NCBI GenBank assembly: GCA_021205755.1 | Contig: JAJPWX010000051.1 | Span: 12,529 to 53,930 of the forward strand | From: Lachnospiraceae bacterium | Lineage (GTDB): Bacteria > Bacillota > Clostridia > Lachnospirales > Lachnospiraceae | Direction of reading: 5' to 3' | DNA: 41,402 nt | Part shown: one piece after another, positions 1 to 7,293 of the stretch | How positions within the stretch are numbered: the first letter of the stretch is position 1 | Layout: every line of letters begins with the position of its first letter | Position numbers and translations under genes: made by a program | The notes under the pieces: generated by a model | Seen by the model: only the letters and a program-made list of their open reading frames with translations | Databases searched by the model: none | Told to the model about the DNA's origin: nothing

Positions 1-227
1 ACCTGGGGCGCGAGAATGCAGTGCGAATCCTCCGGCGCATGGGAAGTTTACAGCGTATCGGTTGGTACAGCAGCGGAGTAGAACGTAATAGTTCCGGTCG
101 GCGGCCGGGCGAAGGGTATGCTTGCATACCAGTCGTCCGGACATCGGACGGATAGGATGGAGAGCAGAGAAAGTGGTATGAAAACAAGGTTGGAAAAGAA
201 CACCACAAAAAGGAGGAATAATAAATC
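1..227 (+). other. Upstream edge with two hairpins, no identified gene
   Basis: No gene can be identified here. One frame stays open from base 3 to a TAG at 153-155 and could be the last 50 codons of a gene cut by the window edge, but the peptide was not recognised. Two perfect small hairpins follow: GGTATG/CATACC (115-120 with 125-130, loop CTTG) and CGTCCG/CGGACG (134-139 with 145-150, loop GACAT). Neither has a T-tract, so they look more like RNA processing or stability elements before the solute-binding protein gene than terminators. That role is inference. Confidence 0.35.
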
Positions 228-1580
228 ATGAAAAATATTTCCAGAAGAGACTTTTTACGCGGATCCGCAGCCGGAGCTGTGACACTTGCCTTTGGCGGTC
301 TGATGAATATGCCGGTGAGCGCTTCGGAAGAGCCCAGAACGATCAAAATCGGTACCTGGTACGATCACTTCTATGACAGCACGAACACGGATATTTACGA
401 TGACCCGAGCGTTTCCGATGAAGAGCTTGCACAGGCACATTTTGATGTTGTAGCGGAAGTGGAAGAAGCTTACAATGTAAAGATTGAGTTCGTGAACCTG
501 ACCTGGAGCGGCGTACAGGAGTCCATCAATACTTCCGTTTTGGCTGGCACACCGGACTGTGATATTTATGAAGTAGACCTGAGCTTTGGTATCCCGGCAG
601 CTCTGAATGGCTTTGCAACCAACCTGGAGGAGGTGCTTCCGGCGGACGCTGACATCTTAAGCACAGAGATGATCTTCTCACCGGTAGACATCGGCGTTGA
701 CAATGGCGTTTACCTGTTTGGCTCCAACAGCGGCGAGTCTGTATATTACAATACGTATATGCTGGCTTACAATCAGCAGATTCTGGATGCAGCCGGCCTG
801 GAATCCCCGAACGACCTCTATGAGAGAGGCGAGTGGACCTGGGATAAGTGGAGAGAGTACATGATCGCTCTGACCCAGGATACCGACGGCGACGGCGTGA
901 TTGATCAGTATGGCTACGGCTCCCGCTACGATTTCCTGATTTACCTGATGCTGATGAGCAACGGTACAGGAATCGCGATGAGCGAGACCGAAAACCTTTC
1001 CAGCGCGGAAGTGACCGAAGTACTTGACTTCATCTACAATATGTACAATGTAGACAACGTAGCGGTTCCGTGGGATGCGGATGATTTCGATTCCAACATG
1101 AACAACTACATGGACGGCAATGTGGCATTCTGGATTGACGCGGCATGGATTTCTTCTCAGAACGAGGATTACGCGCTCGACTTTGATGTGACCTGGGTAC
1201 AGTTCCCGATTGGCCCGAGCGGCAATGCAGAAACCAACGCGACCAAGAACGTATCTTCTGGTAATGCATGGATGATCCCGACCGGCGCTGATGATCCGGA
1301 ATTTATCTACAATGTATTTGAAACCTGGCAGAACTGGTATCATGGCGACGTTGAACTTCGCGATGGCGATCTGACCTGGTGGGAAGACTGTGCGATCACG
1401 GAAGAGAACCTTGAAGTTATGGCGAATGTTGGTGAAAAGGGCGGTTTCGACCTCTGGAACGCACTGAGCCTGGAATGGGATTGGACTGCGCTGCTTGACG
1501 GCACCATGACTGCGGCACAGTTCCAGGAGACCTGGAAGCAGAGCGTGCAGGATGCTCTGGATGCATTCTACGGCGGCTGA
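228..1580 (+). CDS. Tat-exported ABC transporter sugar-binding protein (family 1)
   Basis: An extracellular solute-binding protein of the large family-1 (MalE/UgpB-like) type, probably delivering an oligosaccharide to a membrane ABC transporter whose permease genes would lie left of the window. The 450 residues are normal for the family. The N terminus carries a twin-arginine signal (S-R-R-D-F-L at 5-10), a short hydrophobic stretch and a likely cleavage site near PVSA-SEE (about 29-35). There is no cysteine lipobox, so the usual lipid anchor is absent. The mature part is rich in Trp, Asp and Tyr, including a D-T-D-G-D-G-V-I-D segment near 219-227 that resembles a calcium loop. The start is supported by an AGGAGG about 11 bases upstream. 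The substrate cannot be told from sequence; the neighbouring GH5 enzyme suggests a beta-glucan or cello-oligosaccharide. Confidence 0.85.
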   Translation: MKNISRRDFLRGSAAGAVTLAFGGLMNMPVSASEEPRTIKIGTWYDHFYDSTNTDIYDDPSVSDEELAQAHFDVVAEVEEAYNVKIEFVNLTWSGVQESINTSVLAGTPDCDIYEVDLSFGIPAALNGFATNLEEVLPADADILSTEMIFSPVDIGVDNGVYLFGSNSGESVYYNTYMLAYNQQILDAAGLESPNDLYERGEWTWDKWREYMIALTQDTDGDGVIDQYGYGSRYDFLIYLMLMSNGTGIAMSETENLSSAEVTEVLDFIYNMYNVDNVAVPWDADDFDSNMNNYMDGNVAFWIDAAWISSQNEDYALDFDVTWVQFPIGPSGNAETNATKNVSSGNAWMIPTGADDPEFIYNVFETWQNWYHGDVELRDGDLTWWEDCAITEENLEVMANVGEKGGFDLWNALSLEWDWTALLDGTMTAAQFQETWKQSVQDALDAFYGG

Positions 1581-1708
1581 TCTGCTTTGGAAAACGTAAC
1601 TACTCAGAATTTTGTGTTCTTATAGTACATACACCGGCCAAGACTTTTTGAGCTTATAATTATTCAGAAGGTCTGCGGCTGTGTCTGGAAGGCACATAAG
1701 AACAATAG

Positions 1709-1795
1709 ACGCCCGGTTTCCGGATGGAAAGCCCGTCTTGGGATACTTTTTTCATGTATCGCAGACAAATGACAGGATTCGGAAACGGGCGTTTT
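1709..1795 (+). other. Long imperfect hairpin in the 317-base gap before the LacI-type gene
   Basis: The intergenic stretch 1581-1897 holds no convincing gene. Its main structure is a long inverted repeat: ACGCCCGGTTTCCGGAT (1709-1725) against ATTCGGAAACGGGCGT (1777-1792), with one bulged base and one wobble or mismatch. A nested GATAC/GTATC hairpin (1742-1746 with 1756-1760) sits in the loop. A short run of four T follows. It could terminate the solute-binding protein transcript or be a structured leader of the regulator gene. Confidence 0.5.
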
Positions 1796-1897
1796 CTAAA
1801 TCGAGGCAGCCCGAAACACCGAAATATCCGAAAAGTGGTGGAGCAGGGCTGGATATGGAACTGATAATGGTTGGATTTATGCGCAGGAGAGAAATGT

Positions 1898-2938
1898 ATG
1901 GCCAAAAATATTACAATGCGCGATATTGCTGTGAAAGTGGGCGTGAGTACGGTCACGGTATCGAAAGCGCTCGGAGATAAAGATGGCGTAGGCAGTGAAC
2001 TGCGCACACTGATTAAAGAGACCGCGGAGGAGATGGGCTATCACTACAGTCAGGCGGAAAAGACCTTTCGGAAAGGGAGGAGCTATAGCATCGGTGTTCT
2101 GATGGAAGAGCATTTCACGGATCATAACTCCACGGTGCTGCCATTTTATATGCGGATGTACCACAGCCTGGTGGTGCAGCTGTCCCGTTTTCATTATTCT
2201 GTCCTGCTGGAAATGATCACTGCACAGATGCTGGAAAAAATGCAGATGCCGAATGTGATCTCCGAGCTGCGGATGGATGGCCTGGTGATACTCGGAAAAG
2301 TGCAGGAGAATTATCTTGCTTTGATTCGTGCGTCCGGTGTCCCGGTTGTATATCTTGACTTTTATGACTGCCATATGGAAGTGCCAAGCGTGATTTCGGA
2401 CAATGTGTATGGTTCCTATATCCTCACGGATTATCTGATTGGACTTGGACACAGGAAATTTGCGTTCGTGGGCAGTGTTGACGCGACGCCCAGTATTATG
2501 GACCGCTATCTCGGGTATTATCGGGCGCTGCTTGCGCACGATCTGCCGCACAGTGAGAAAGACATCATTCCGGACAGAGGAGAGGATGGCTTAAATACGC
2601 CGCTTTTACTGCCGGAAGAAACAGATATGCCGACTGCGTTTGTCTGCAATTGTGACGAGACGGCTTATATTTTGATTGAAAAACTGATTGGAATGGGGTA
2701 CCGGGTGCCGGAAGACATCTCGGTCGTTGGATTTGACAATTATGCGTTGGGGGCGTATTCGCTGCCCAAATTAACCACCATAGAAGTCGATATGGACGAA
2801 ATGTCCAGACAGGCCGTGGAGACGCTGATCCGTCTGATGAAAGGCGGCGAACAGGTTCATGGCAGAAAGGTCATCGGCGGCAGGCTGATCATCGGAGAGT
2901 CAACCGCCAGGGTGAGAGATGAAAATGAAAATAGATAG
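1898..2938 (+). CDS. LacI/GalR-family transcriptional regulator
   Basis: A sugar-responsive DNA-binding repressor or activator of 346 residues, normal for the family. Residues 5-50 form the LacI helix-turn-helix (T-M-R-D-I-A-V-K-V-G-V-S-T-V-T-V-S-K-A-L) with the hinge following. Residues from about 65 onward form the periplasmic-binding-protein-like effector domain, including the usual D-I-S-V-V-G-F-D-N-Y segment and a P-K-L-T-T-I-E-V-D motif near the end. The ATG at 1898 is preferred over the TTG at 1871 because it gives the standard M-A-K-N-I-T start and has AGGAGA seven bases upstream. The 3' end overlaps the GH5 gene by 20 bases, so the two are likely co-translated. It probably controls the GH5 gene and perhaps the flanking sugar transporter. 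The ligand is unknown. Confidence 0.88.
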   Translation: MAKNITMRDIAVKVGVSTVTVSKALGDKDGVGSELRTLIKETAEEMGYHYSQAEKTFRKGRSYSIGVLMEEHFTDHNSTVLPFYMRMYHSLVVQLSRFHYSVLLEMITAQMLEKMQMPNVISELRMDGLVILGKVQENYLALIRASGVPVVYLDFYDCHMEVPSVISDNVYGSYILTDYLIGLGHRKFAFVGSVDATPSIMDRYLGYYRALLAHDLPHSEKDIIPDRGEDGLNTPLLLPEETDMPTAFVCNCDETAYILIEKLIGMGYRVPEDISVVGFDNYALGAYSLPKLTTIEVDMDEMSRQAVETLIRLMKGGEQVHGRKVIGGRLIIGESTARVRDENENR

Positions 2939-4250
2939 AAATCCGAGTAACCGGAGGCACCGGAATACAGTGATGGGGGGAGCTCTGGTACTGTGCCTGG
3001 CAGGGGCGGCAGTGACTTTTATGGCAGGCATAGGGAATAGTGATTCAGAAAGATGGTGCCGCGTGCTTGCGGCGGAAGCTATTACAGAAGACGAGACCGT
3101 TGCGGCGGAGCTGCCAGTGAGCGAAGATACGGATACACTGGACGACACGGCGGACATTCAGAAAGATACAACGGAAGAAGCCGCCGCGGAGGCGGATGAC
3201 ATCGAGGAGAAAATTCAGATCATGCAGAACCTGACCGCTATGGATGTTGTGAGTGATATGAAGATCGGCTGGAGTCTTGGGAACACTCTTGACGCGACAA
3301 AGAGCAGTGCGTCAATTGACGATGATCCGTCCAAATTTGAGACCGCCTGGGGAAATCCGGTCGTGACGCAGGAACTGATTGACGCGGTACTGGATGCCGG
3401 ATTCAATGTGGTGCGGATTCCGGTTACCTGGACGGGGCATTTTGGAGAGGCGCCGGACTATACTATCACTGAGAGCTGGCTGGGCCGGGTACAGGAGATT
3501 GTCGATTACGCTTATGACAAAGGCGCGTATGTCATTATCAACATGCACCATGAAGAATGGAACGAGCCCTATTATGACAACGAGGAGAGCGCCTGTGAAA
3601 TTATGACCGCGCTCTGGTCGCAGATTGCGGAGCGCTTTGCGGATTATGACGAGCATCTGATCTTTGAAGCACAGAACGAGCCGAGGAAGAAAGGCACCTC
3701 CGTCGAGTGGACCGGCGGCGATCAGGAGGGCTGGGATGTCGTAAACGCTACCAACGCCGCTTTTATCGAAACCATCCGCTCTGCAGGAGGGTGTAACCCC
3801 TACCGGATGCTGATGATTCCGGATTACGCGGCAAACAGCTCGGTCGCGCTTTCCCACCTGGAAGTGCCGGAGGATGATGAACGAATCATTGTTTCCGTAC
3901 ATGCCTACGAGCCATACAATTTTGCATTGAATACTGCGGGAACAAGCGTGTGGAACAACGACACCGCGGCCATTGATACACTGATGTCCACTTTGCAGGA
4001 ACTGTTCCTCGACAAAGGCATCCCTGTTATCATCGGTGAGTTTGGCGCATTGAGCAAGGACAACGAAGCAGAGCGCGTCCAATGGGTGGCGTATTATGTA
4101 AGCGCCGCAAAGGAGATTGGTGTTCCCTGCATCTGGTGGGATAATGGAAATATCATCGGCGACGGTGAGCGCTTCGGACTGATCAGTCGCTACACATATA
4201 AGTGTGTTTTCAACGATCTGCTGGATGCGATGATGAGCGCAGCGGAGTGA
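2919..4250 (+). CDS. Secreted or membrane-anchored GH5 glycoside hydrolase (endoglucanase type)
   Basis: A family 5 glycoside hydrolase of the cellulase type, acting outside the membrane on beta-1,4-glucans or related polysaccharides. A hydrophobic segment at about 18-37 is a signal peptide or anchor. It is followed by an acidic Glu/Asp/Thr-rich linker (about 55-97). The catalytic barrel runs from about 105 to 443 and shows G-W-S-L-G-N-T-L-D-A (117-126), V-V-R-I-P-V-T-W, I-N-M-H-H-E, the acid/base Glu254 in Q-N-E-P, H-A-Y-E-P-Y, the nucleophile Glu374 in I-G-E-F-G, and W-W-D-N-G. No carbohydrate-binding or cell-wall anchoring domain is visible. The start overlaps the end of the LacI-type gene by 20 bases, implying translational coupling. 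The exact subfamily and substrate are not decided. Confidence 0.9.
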   Translation: MKMKIDRNPSNRRHRNTVMGGALVLCLAGAAVTFMAGIGNSDSERWCRVLAAEAITEDETVAAELPVSEDTDTLDDTADIQKDTTEEAAAEADDIEEKIQIMQNLTAMDVVSDMKIGWSLGNTLDATKSSASIDDDPSKFETAWGNPVVTQELIDAVLDAGFNVVRIPVTWTGHFGEAPDYTITESWLGRVQEIVDYAYDKGAYVIINMHHEEWNEPYYDNEESACEIMTALWSQIAERFADYDEHLIFEAQNEPRKKGTSVEWTGGDQEGWDVVNATNAAFIETIRSAGGCNPYRMLMIPDYAANSSVALSHLEVPEDDERIIVSVHAYEPYNFALNTAGTSVWNNDTAAIDTLMSTLQELFLDKGIPVIIGEFGALSKDNEAERVQWVAYYVSAAKEIGVPCIWWDNGNIIGDGERFGLISRYTYKCVFNDLLDAMMSAAE

Positions 4251-4280
4251 ATTGCAAAGTGAAAATAAATTATTTCTTAC

Positions 4281-4317
4281 AACGGGCAGCAGAGGGTTAT
4301 TGAATCTGCTGCCTGTT
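4281..4317. terminator. Bidirectional terminator between convergent genes
   Basis: A 13-base-pair stem, AACGGGCAGCAGA (4281-4293) with TCTGCTGCCTGTT (4305-4317), contains a single G-T wobble and an 11-base loop. It lies between the GH5 gene and the opposite-strand acetyltransferase gene and overlaps the last two bases of the latter. T-tracts are weak on both sides. Confidence 0.7.
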
Positions 4318-4870
4318 ATATTAGGGCTTTCAACATGATATGCCGGAGATTTCCGTTGTATTTTTCTTTGGTCGCCATGACCTGATAGCCGAGCCGGAGC
4401 ATGGTGTCCTTGCTGGCATGATTCTCGGGATGGACCGTGGCGGCAAGATAGTGGAACCCCATTCCGCGCAACTCTTCCTCTGCGGCAGCCATGAGCCGGT
4501 ACTGCAGCCGGAATCCCCGAAATTCAGGCAGAACGGCGGCTGAGTCCATATGGGCCAGCAGTCTGCATTGTTCCAGGGAAAAGCCGATATCGTGTCCCAT
4601 ACTTTTTGGTTCGTCGTCGGGGAAAGCTACAGTAAAAATACCTGCCAGTCTGTTATTTTCTGCACAAATCGCTTTGTAGGCGATTCCATGCAGTCCATTT
4701 CCGGGAAGCGTTTCGTCGTATGCCTGTGGAGGCGCCAGCAAATCCCTGATATATTCCGCATTATCCGGAACATACCATTCTTTGTGTTCTAAATATTCAT
4801 AACATGCCTGTATTACGGCGGCGATTGCTTCCGCATCGGATTGATCTGCTTTTTCAATTATAAAATTCAT
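4316..4870 (-). CDS. GNAT-family N-acetyltransferase
   Basis: A 184-residue protein of the GCN5-related acetyltransferase fold, expected to move an acetyl group from acetyl-CoA to an amine on a small molecule or protein. The N terminus begins N-F-I-I-E-K-A-D-Q-S-D-A-E-A-I, a common GNAT first strand and helix. The central strand A-A-V-L-P-E-F-R-G-F-R-L-Q-Y-R-L-M matches motif A, where the acetyl-CoA pyrophosphate loop is R-G-F-R-L-Q. Near the end, V-H-P-E-N-H-A-S and L-R-L-G-Y-Q are the typical motif B region. The gene stands alone on the minus strand, facing the GH5 gene, and shares no obvious pathway with its neighbours. The substrate cannot be predicted. Confidence 0.82.
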   Translation of the reverse strand: MNFIIEKADQSDAEAIAAVIQACYEYLEHKEWYVPDNAEYIRDLLAPPQAYDETLPGNGLHGIAYKAICAENNRLAGIFTVAFPDDEPKSMGHDIGFSLEQCRLLAHMDSAAVLPEFRGFRLQYRLMAAAEEELRGMGFHYLAATVHPENHASKDTMLRLGYQVMATKEKYNGNLRHIMLKALI

Positions 4871-4946
4871 CTATGCACCTTTTCTTTTTCGCTATCGGGG
4901 AAATCAGGTATATGTGTTTGAAATACTGCTCATACACGCAGAAAGG

Positions 4947-4988
4947 CAGGAATTCGACCGCAAAGAGAAGCGGATTCCTGTCTCTTTG
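4947..4988. other. Two interleaved inverted repeats (pseudoknot-like layout)
   Basis: CAGGAAT at 4947-4953 is complementary to ATTCCTG at 4974-4980, and CAAAGAGA at 4961-4968 to TCTCTTTG at 4981-4988. The repeats interlock rather than nest, so they can form either an H-type pseudoknot or two mutually exclusive hairpins. They lie between the stop of the minus-strand Cys-rich gene and the start of the acetyltransferase gene, so they could end one transcript or shape the leader of the next. Confidence 0.55.
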
Positions 4989-5008
4989 CAAGCCTTAAAA
5001 AGAAATGT

Positions 5009-5308
5009 TTACGCATGACGGAGCCGAAAGGAGGGCATCTTCCATCTTTCGCGTGTTCGTCCTGTTTCCGGGGCGCAGATCCGGATCAAATCGGCCACAT
5101 ACTGCCGGGCTGCCGGGTCTTGCTTTCGTTTGGTCAGATTATTTGTAAAATACTCCCGGGTTTCCTGTTTTTGTTCCGCATTTCCGGTTATCAGATCCTG
5201 TCTCTCGAGGGCACATTCCGTGCAGATTATTTTTGACGGATCCTCCGGAAATAATTGAGTGGACAAACGCTTGGAGCCTATTCTTGCATTGCATATACAA
5301 CAACGCAT
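5009..5308 (-). CDS. Small Cys-rich protein, probable zinc ribbon, unknown function
   Basis: A 99-residue protein of unknown function. Near the start, C-C-I-C (residues 3-6) and C-T-E-C (about 29-32) form a likely four-cysteine metal site. The rest is a charged helical tail (E-T-R-E-Y-F-T-N-N-L-T-K-R-K-Q-D) ending in basic residues. The ATG at 5308 is chosen because it has a purine-rich AGGAAGGGG nine bases upstream; a TTG three codons earlier has no such spacing. A good promoter on the same strand (TTGCAA, 17 bases, TATCAT) lies at 5344-5372, which supports it as a real gene. No partner gene is evident. Confidence 0.62.
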   Translation of the reverse strand: MRCCICNARIGSKRLSTQLFPEDPSKIICTECALERQDLITGNAEQKQETREYFTNNLTKRKQDPAARQYVADLIRICAPETGRTRERWKMPSFRLRHA

Positions 5309-5343
5309 ACCAACCAACCCCTTCCTGTTTTATTCCAATTGAT

Positions 5344-5372
5344 ATGATAGCAAAAATAGCCATATGTTGCAA
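5344..5372 (-). promoter_or_regulatory. Promoter of the small Cys-rich gene
   Basis: Read on the minus strand, the -35 box is TTGCAA (5367-5372), the spacer is 17 bases and the -10 box is TATCAT (5344-5349). It lies about 35 bases before the chosen start codon. Confidence 0.6.
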
Positions 5373-5424
5373 TGGCAAAAACAAACAGAAATATATTGAA
5401 AACAGAAAAATAATTAGGAAACAC

Positions 5425-5453
5425 TGGCAATGTTCTGTCAGATTCAGTATAAT
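5425..5453 (+). promoter_or_regulatory. Promoter of the sialidase-like gene
   Basis: A perfect -10 box TATAAT (5448-5453) follows a moderate -35 box TGGCAA (5425-5430) with a 17-base spacer. The start codon is 43 bases past the -10 box, with GAGAGGG as ribosome-binding site. Confidence 0.6.
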
Positions 5454-5495
5454 AAAGGTATCATTCTATACAAATCATAAAGAGAGGGAATTTTT

Positions 5496-6671
5496 ATGGC
5501 ACTGAAACTTACAAAAGAATTTAATGGCGTGATTTTTGCGCCGAGGAAAAATGAAATTAAGCCAGGTCCGGGCGTCCTTTACCCGAGAATCCTTGAACTG
5601 AAGTATGCGGGAGAAGAGAACGGAACACTGCTTGCCTCTTTCGAATACTATGCGGAGCGCGAACCGGCCGTGATCCCTATTTATAAGAGCACAGACGGCG
5701 GAAAAACATGGAATCACTTCAGTGAGGTAGAAGATACAAAGAACGGGTGGGGGATGCGCTTTCAGCCTTGCCTTTTTGAGCTTCCGCAGACCTGCGGCGA
5801 TCTCCCGGCCGGAACACTTCTGTTTGCTGGGAATTCTATTCCGATGCAGGCTTTTGCGGATGACAATCCGCCGGATTTCATCGGTACAGAGCTTCAGCTC
5901 TATATCAGTCGTGACCATGGCAAAACGTGGGAATACCGTTCTTCTTTCGCATATGGAGGCGTGCCAAAGGAGCAGAACTGGGATTGTCTCGGACCAGTCT
6001 GGGAGCCGTTTCTTTACCTGAATGCTTATGGGGAGATCACGGCAGTATATTCGGATGAAAAGCCGCATACAGACCGCCGCTTGAACCAATGTCTTGCGGT
6101 GATATCTTCCGCTGATGGCGGAAAGACCTGGGGAGAAGCAAAGCTTGTGGCTGCGATTCCGGATGGATTGCGCCGCCCTGGTATGGCGATTGTCACAAAG
6201 CTGCCAAATGGGAAATATTTTATGTGTTTCGAGATCGTAAATGATGAGAATTTTGGAATTCATTACAAGCTTTCTGATGATGGGATGGATTTTGGAGATC
6301 TTTCCCTGCGTGGCACACGGGCGCAGACTGCGGACGGAAAATATGTTGGGAGCATGCCCTATTGCATATGGACCAAAAATGGCGGCCCGAATGGCACAAT
6401 CATTCTCAGCGGAAAGCGGGACGGCGACTGGGTGGGGCTTCGGGATCCGGGCAAGTTCCTGGTGAACTATAACCTTGGAGAAGGTTCCTGGGAACAGGTC
6501 GATATGCTGGTCTCTTATGATTCGAGAATCTCTCCGACCGGATGGAGCATGGGGATGGCAGCGATCGAAGGCGATACGAAATTGATCCAGCTGGCACCCA
6601 CACAGATGGACCCAGAAGTGATGCAGATTTCCTATGGAATCGCCCGGATGGAATCCACGGAACAGGAATAG
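5496..6671 (+). CDS. Sialidase-fold (BNR/Asp-box) glycosidase-like protein
   Basis: A 391-residue protein of the six-bladed sialidase superfamily. Three Asp-box repeats are visible: S-T-D-G-G-K-T-W (65-72), S-R-D-H-G-K-T-W (138-145) and S-A-D-G-G-K-T-W (205-212). The N-terminal Y-P-R-I-L-E-L followed by G-T-L-L-A-S-F resembles family GH93 exo-arabinanases and other GH33-like proteins, where this Arg binds the substrate carboxylate or sugar. There is no signal peptide, so the enzyme probably works in the cytoplasm on imported oligosaccharides, if it is an enzyme at all. The gene is single, with its own promoter, and faces the phosphatase gene. Exo-glycosidase activity is inference; a non-catalytic BNR protein is possible. 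Confidence 0.78.
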   Translation: MALKLTKEFNGVIFAPRKNEIKPGPGVLYPRILELKYAGEENGTLLASFEYYAEREPAVIPIYKSTDGGKTWNHFSEVEDTKNGWGMRFQPCLFELPQTCGDLPAGTLLFAGNSIPMQAFADDNPPDFIGTELQLYISRDHGKTWEYRSSFAYGGVPKEQNWDCLGPVWEPFLYLNAYGEITAVYSDEKPHTDRRLNQCLAVISSADGGKTWGEAKLVAAIPDGLRRPGMAIVTKLPNGKYFMCFEIVNDENFGIHYKLSDDGMDFGDLSLRGTRAQTADGKYVGSMPYCIWTKNGGPNGTIILSGKRDGDWVGLRDPGKFLVNYNLGEGSWEQVDMLVSYDSRISPTGWSMGMAAIEGDTKLIQLAPTQMDPEVMQISYGIARMESTEQE

Positions 6672-6727
6672 TTACCGAGAATATACTTTCCGATGTGGCT
6701 CGTTCGGAAGTTCACGGCCTGGCTGTG

Positions 6728-7201
6728 TTATAGCGGCTGGTTCAGGTATTCGAGCAGCGCTTCGCAGCCTTCCACAATATCACGGTAGGTTTGTCCAAAT
6801 TCCCCGGTATACCACGGATCCGCGATGTCACGCGGACGATCAGAAAAATCCAGCAGGCGGCGCACCTTTTGCTCCGGGTCGCCGCCAAGGATGCGCAGCA
6901 TATAACGGAGATTCAGATCCTCCATTCCCAGAATCCAGTCATACTTTTCATAATCCCCGGCAGTCATCTTCCTGGCTCTTTTTCCTTCGCAGCTGATTCC
7001 GTGACGCGCCAGCTCCCGGCGGGCAGGCGGATAGACCGGATTGCCGATCTCCTCGCTGGTATGGGCCGCTGATTCAATCAGAAACTGATCCGCGAGGCCG
7101 CGTTTTTCAACCATATCTTTCATAATAAACTCTGCCATGGGGGAGCGGCATATATTCCCCCAACATACGAATAGTATTTTTACCATTTCATTTTTCTCCA
7201 T
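6728..7201 (-). CDS. Low-molecular-weight protein-tyrosine phosphatase
   Basis: A 157-residue cytoplasmic phosphatase that hydrolyses phosphotyrosine (or possibly phosphoarginine) in proteins. The catalytic loop C-W-G-N-I-C-R-S-P sits at 13-21, with nucleophile Cys13 and phosphate-binding Arg19. The general acid is Asp128 in A-D-P-W-Y. Length and layout are normal for the family; Trp14 replaces the more usual Leu or Met. An internal ATG at codon 6 begins at V-K-I-L-F-V and could be the true start. It lies convergent with the sialidase-like gene, with only a weak TTCCGA/TCGGAA hairpin (6688-6709) between them. No kinase or capsule partner gene is nearby. Confidence 0.92.
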   Translation of the reverse strand: MEKNEMVKILFVCWGNICRSPMAEFIMKDMVEKRGLADQFLIESAAHTSEEIGNPVYPPARRELARHGISCEGKRARKMTAGDYEKYDWILGMEDLNLRYMLRILGGDPEQKVRRLLDFSDRPRDIADPWYTGEFGQTYRDIVEGCEALLEYLNQPL

Positions 7202-7293
7202 ATCATGTTCTTTTCCTGTCAGTTGTTATAATTTATCATACATCCGGGAGTGAAACAAGATCGGAATACACAAAAACTCTCATCAGATTCAAT

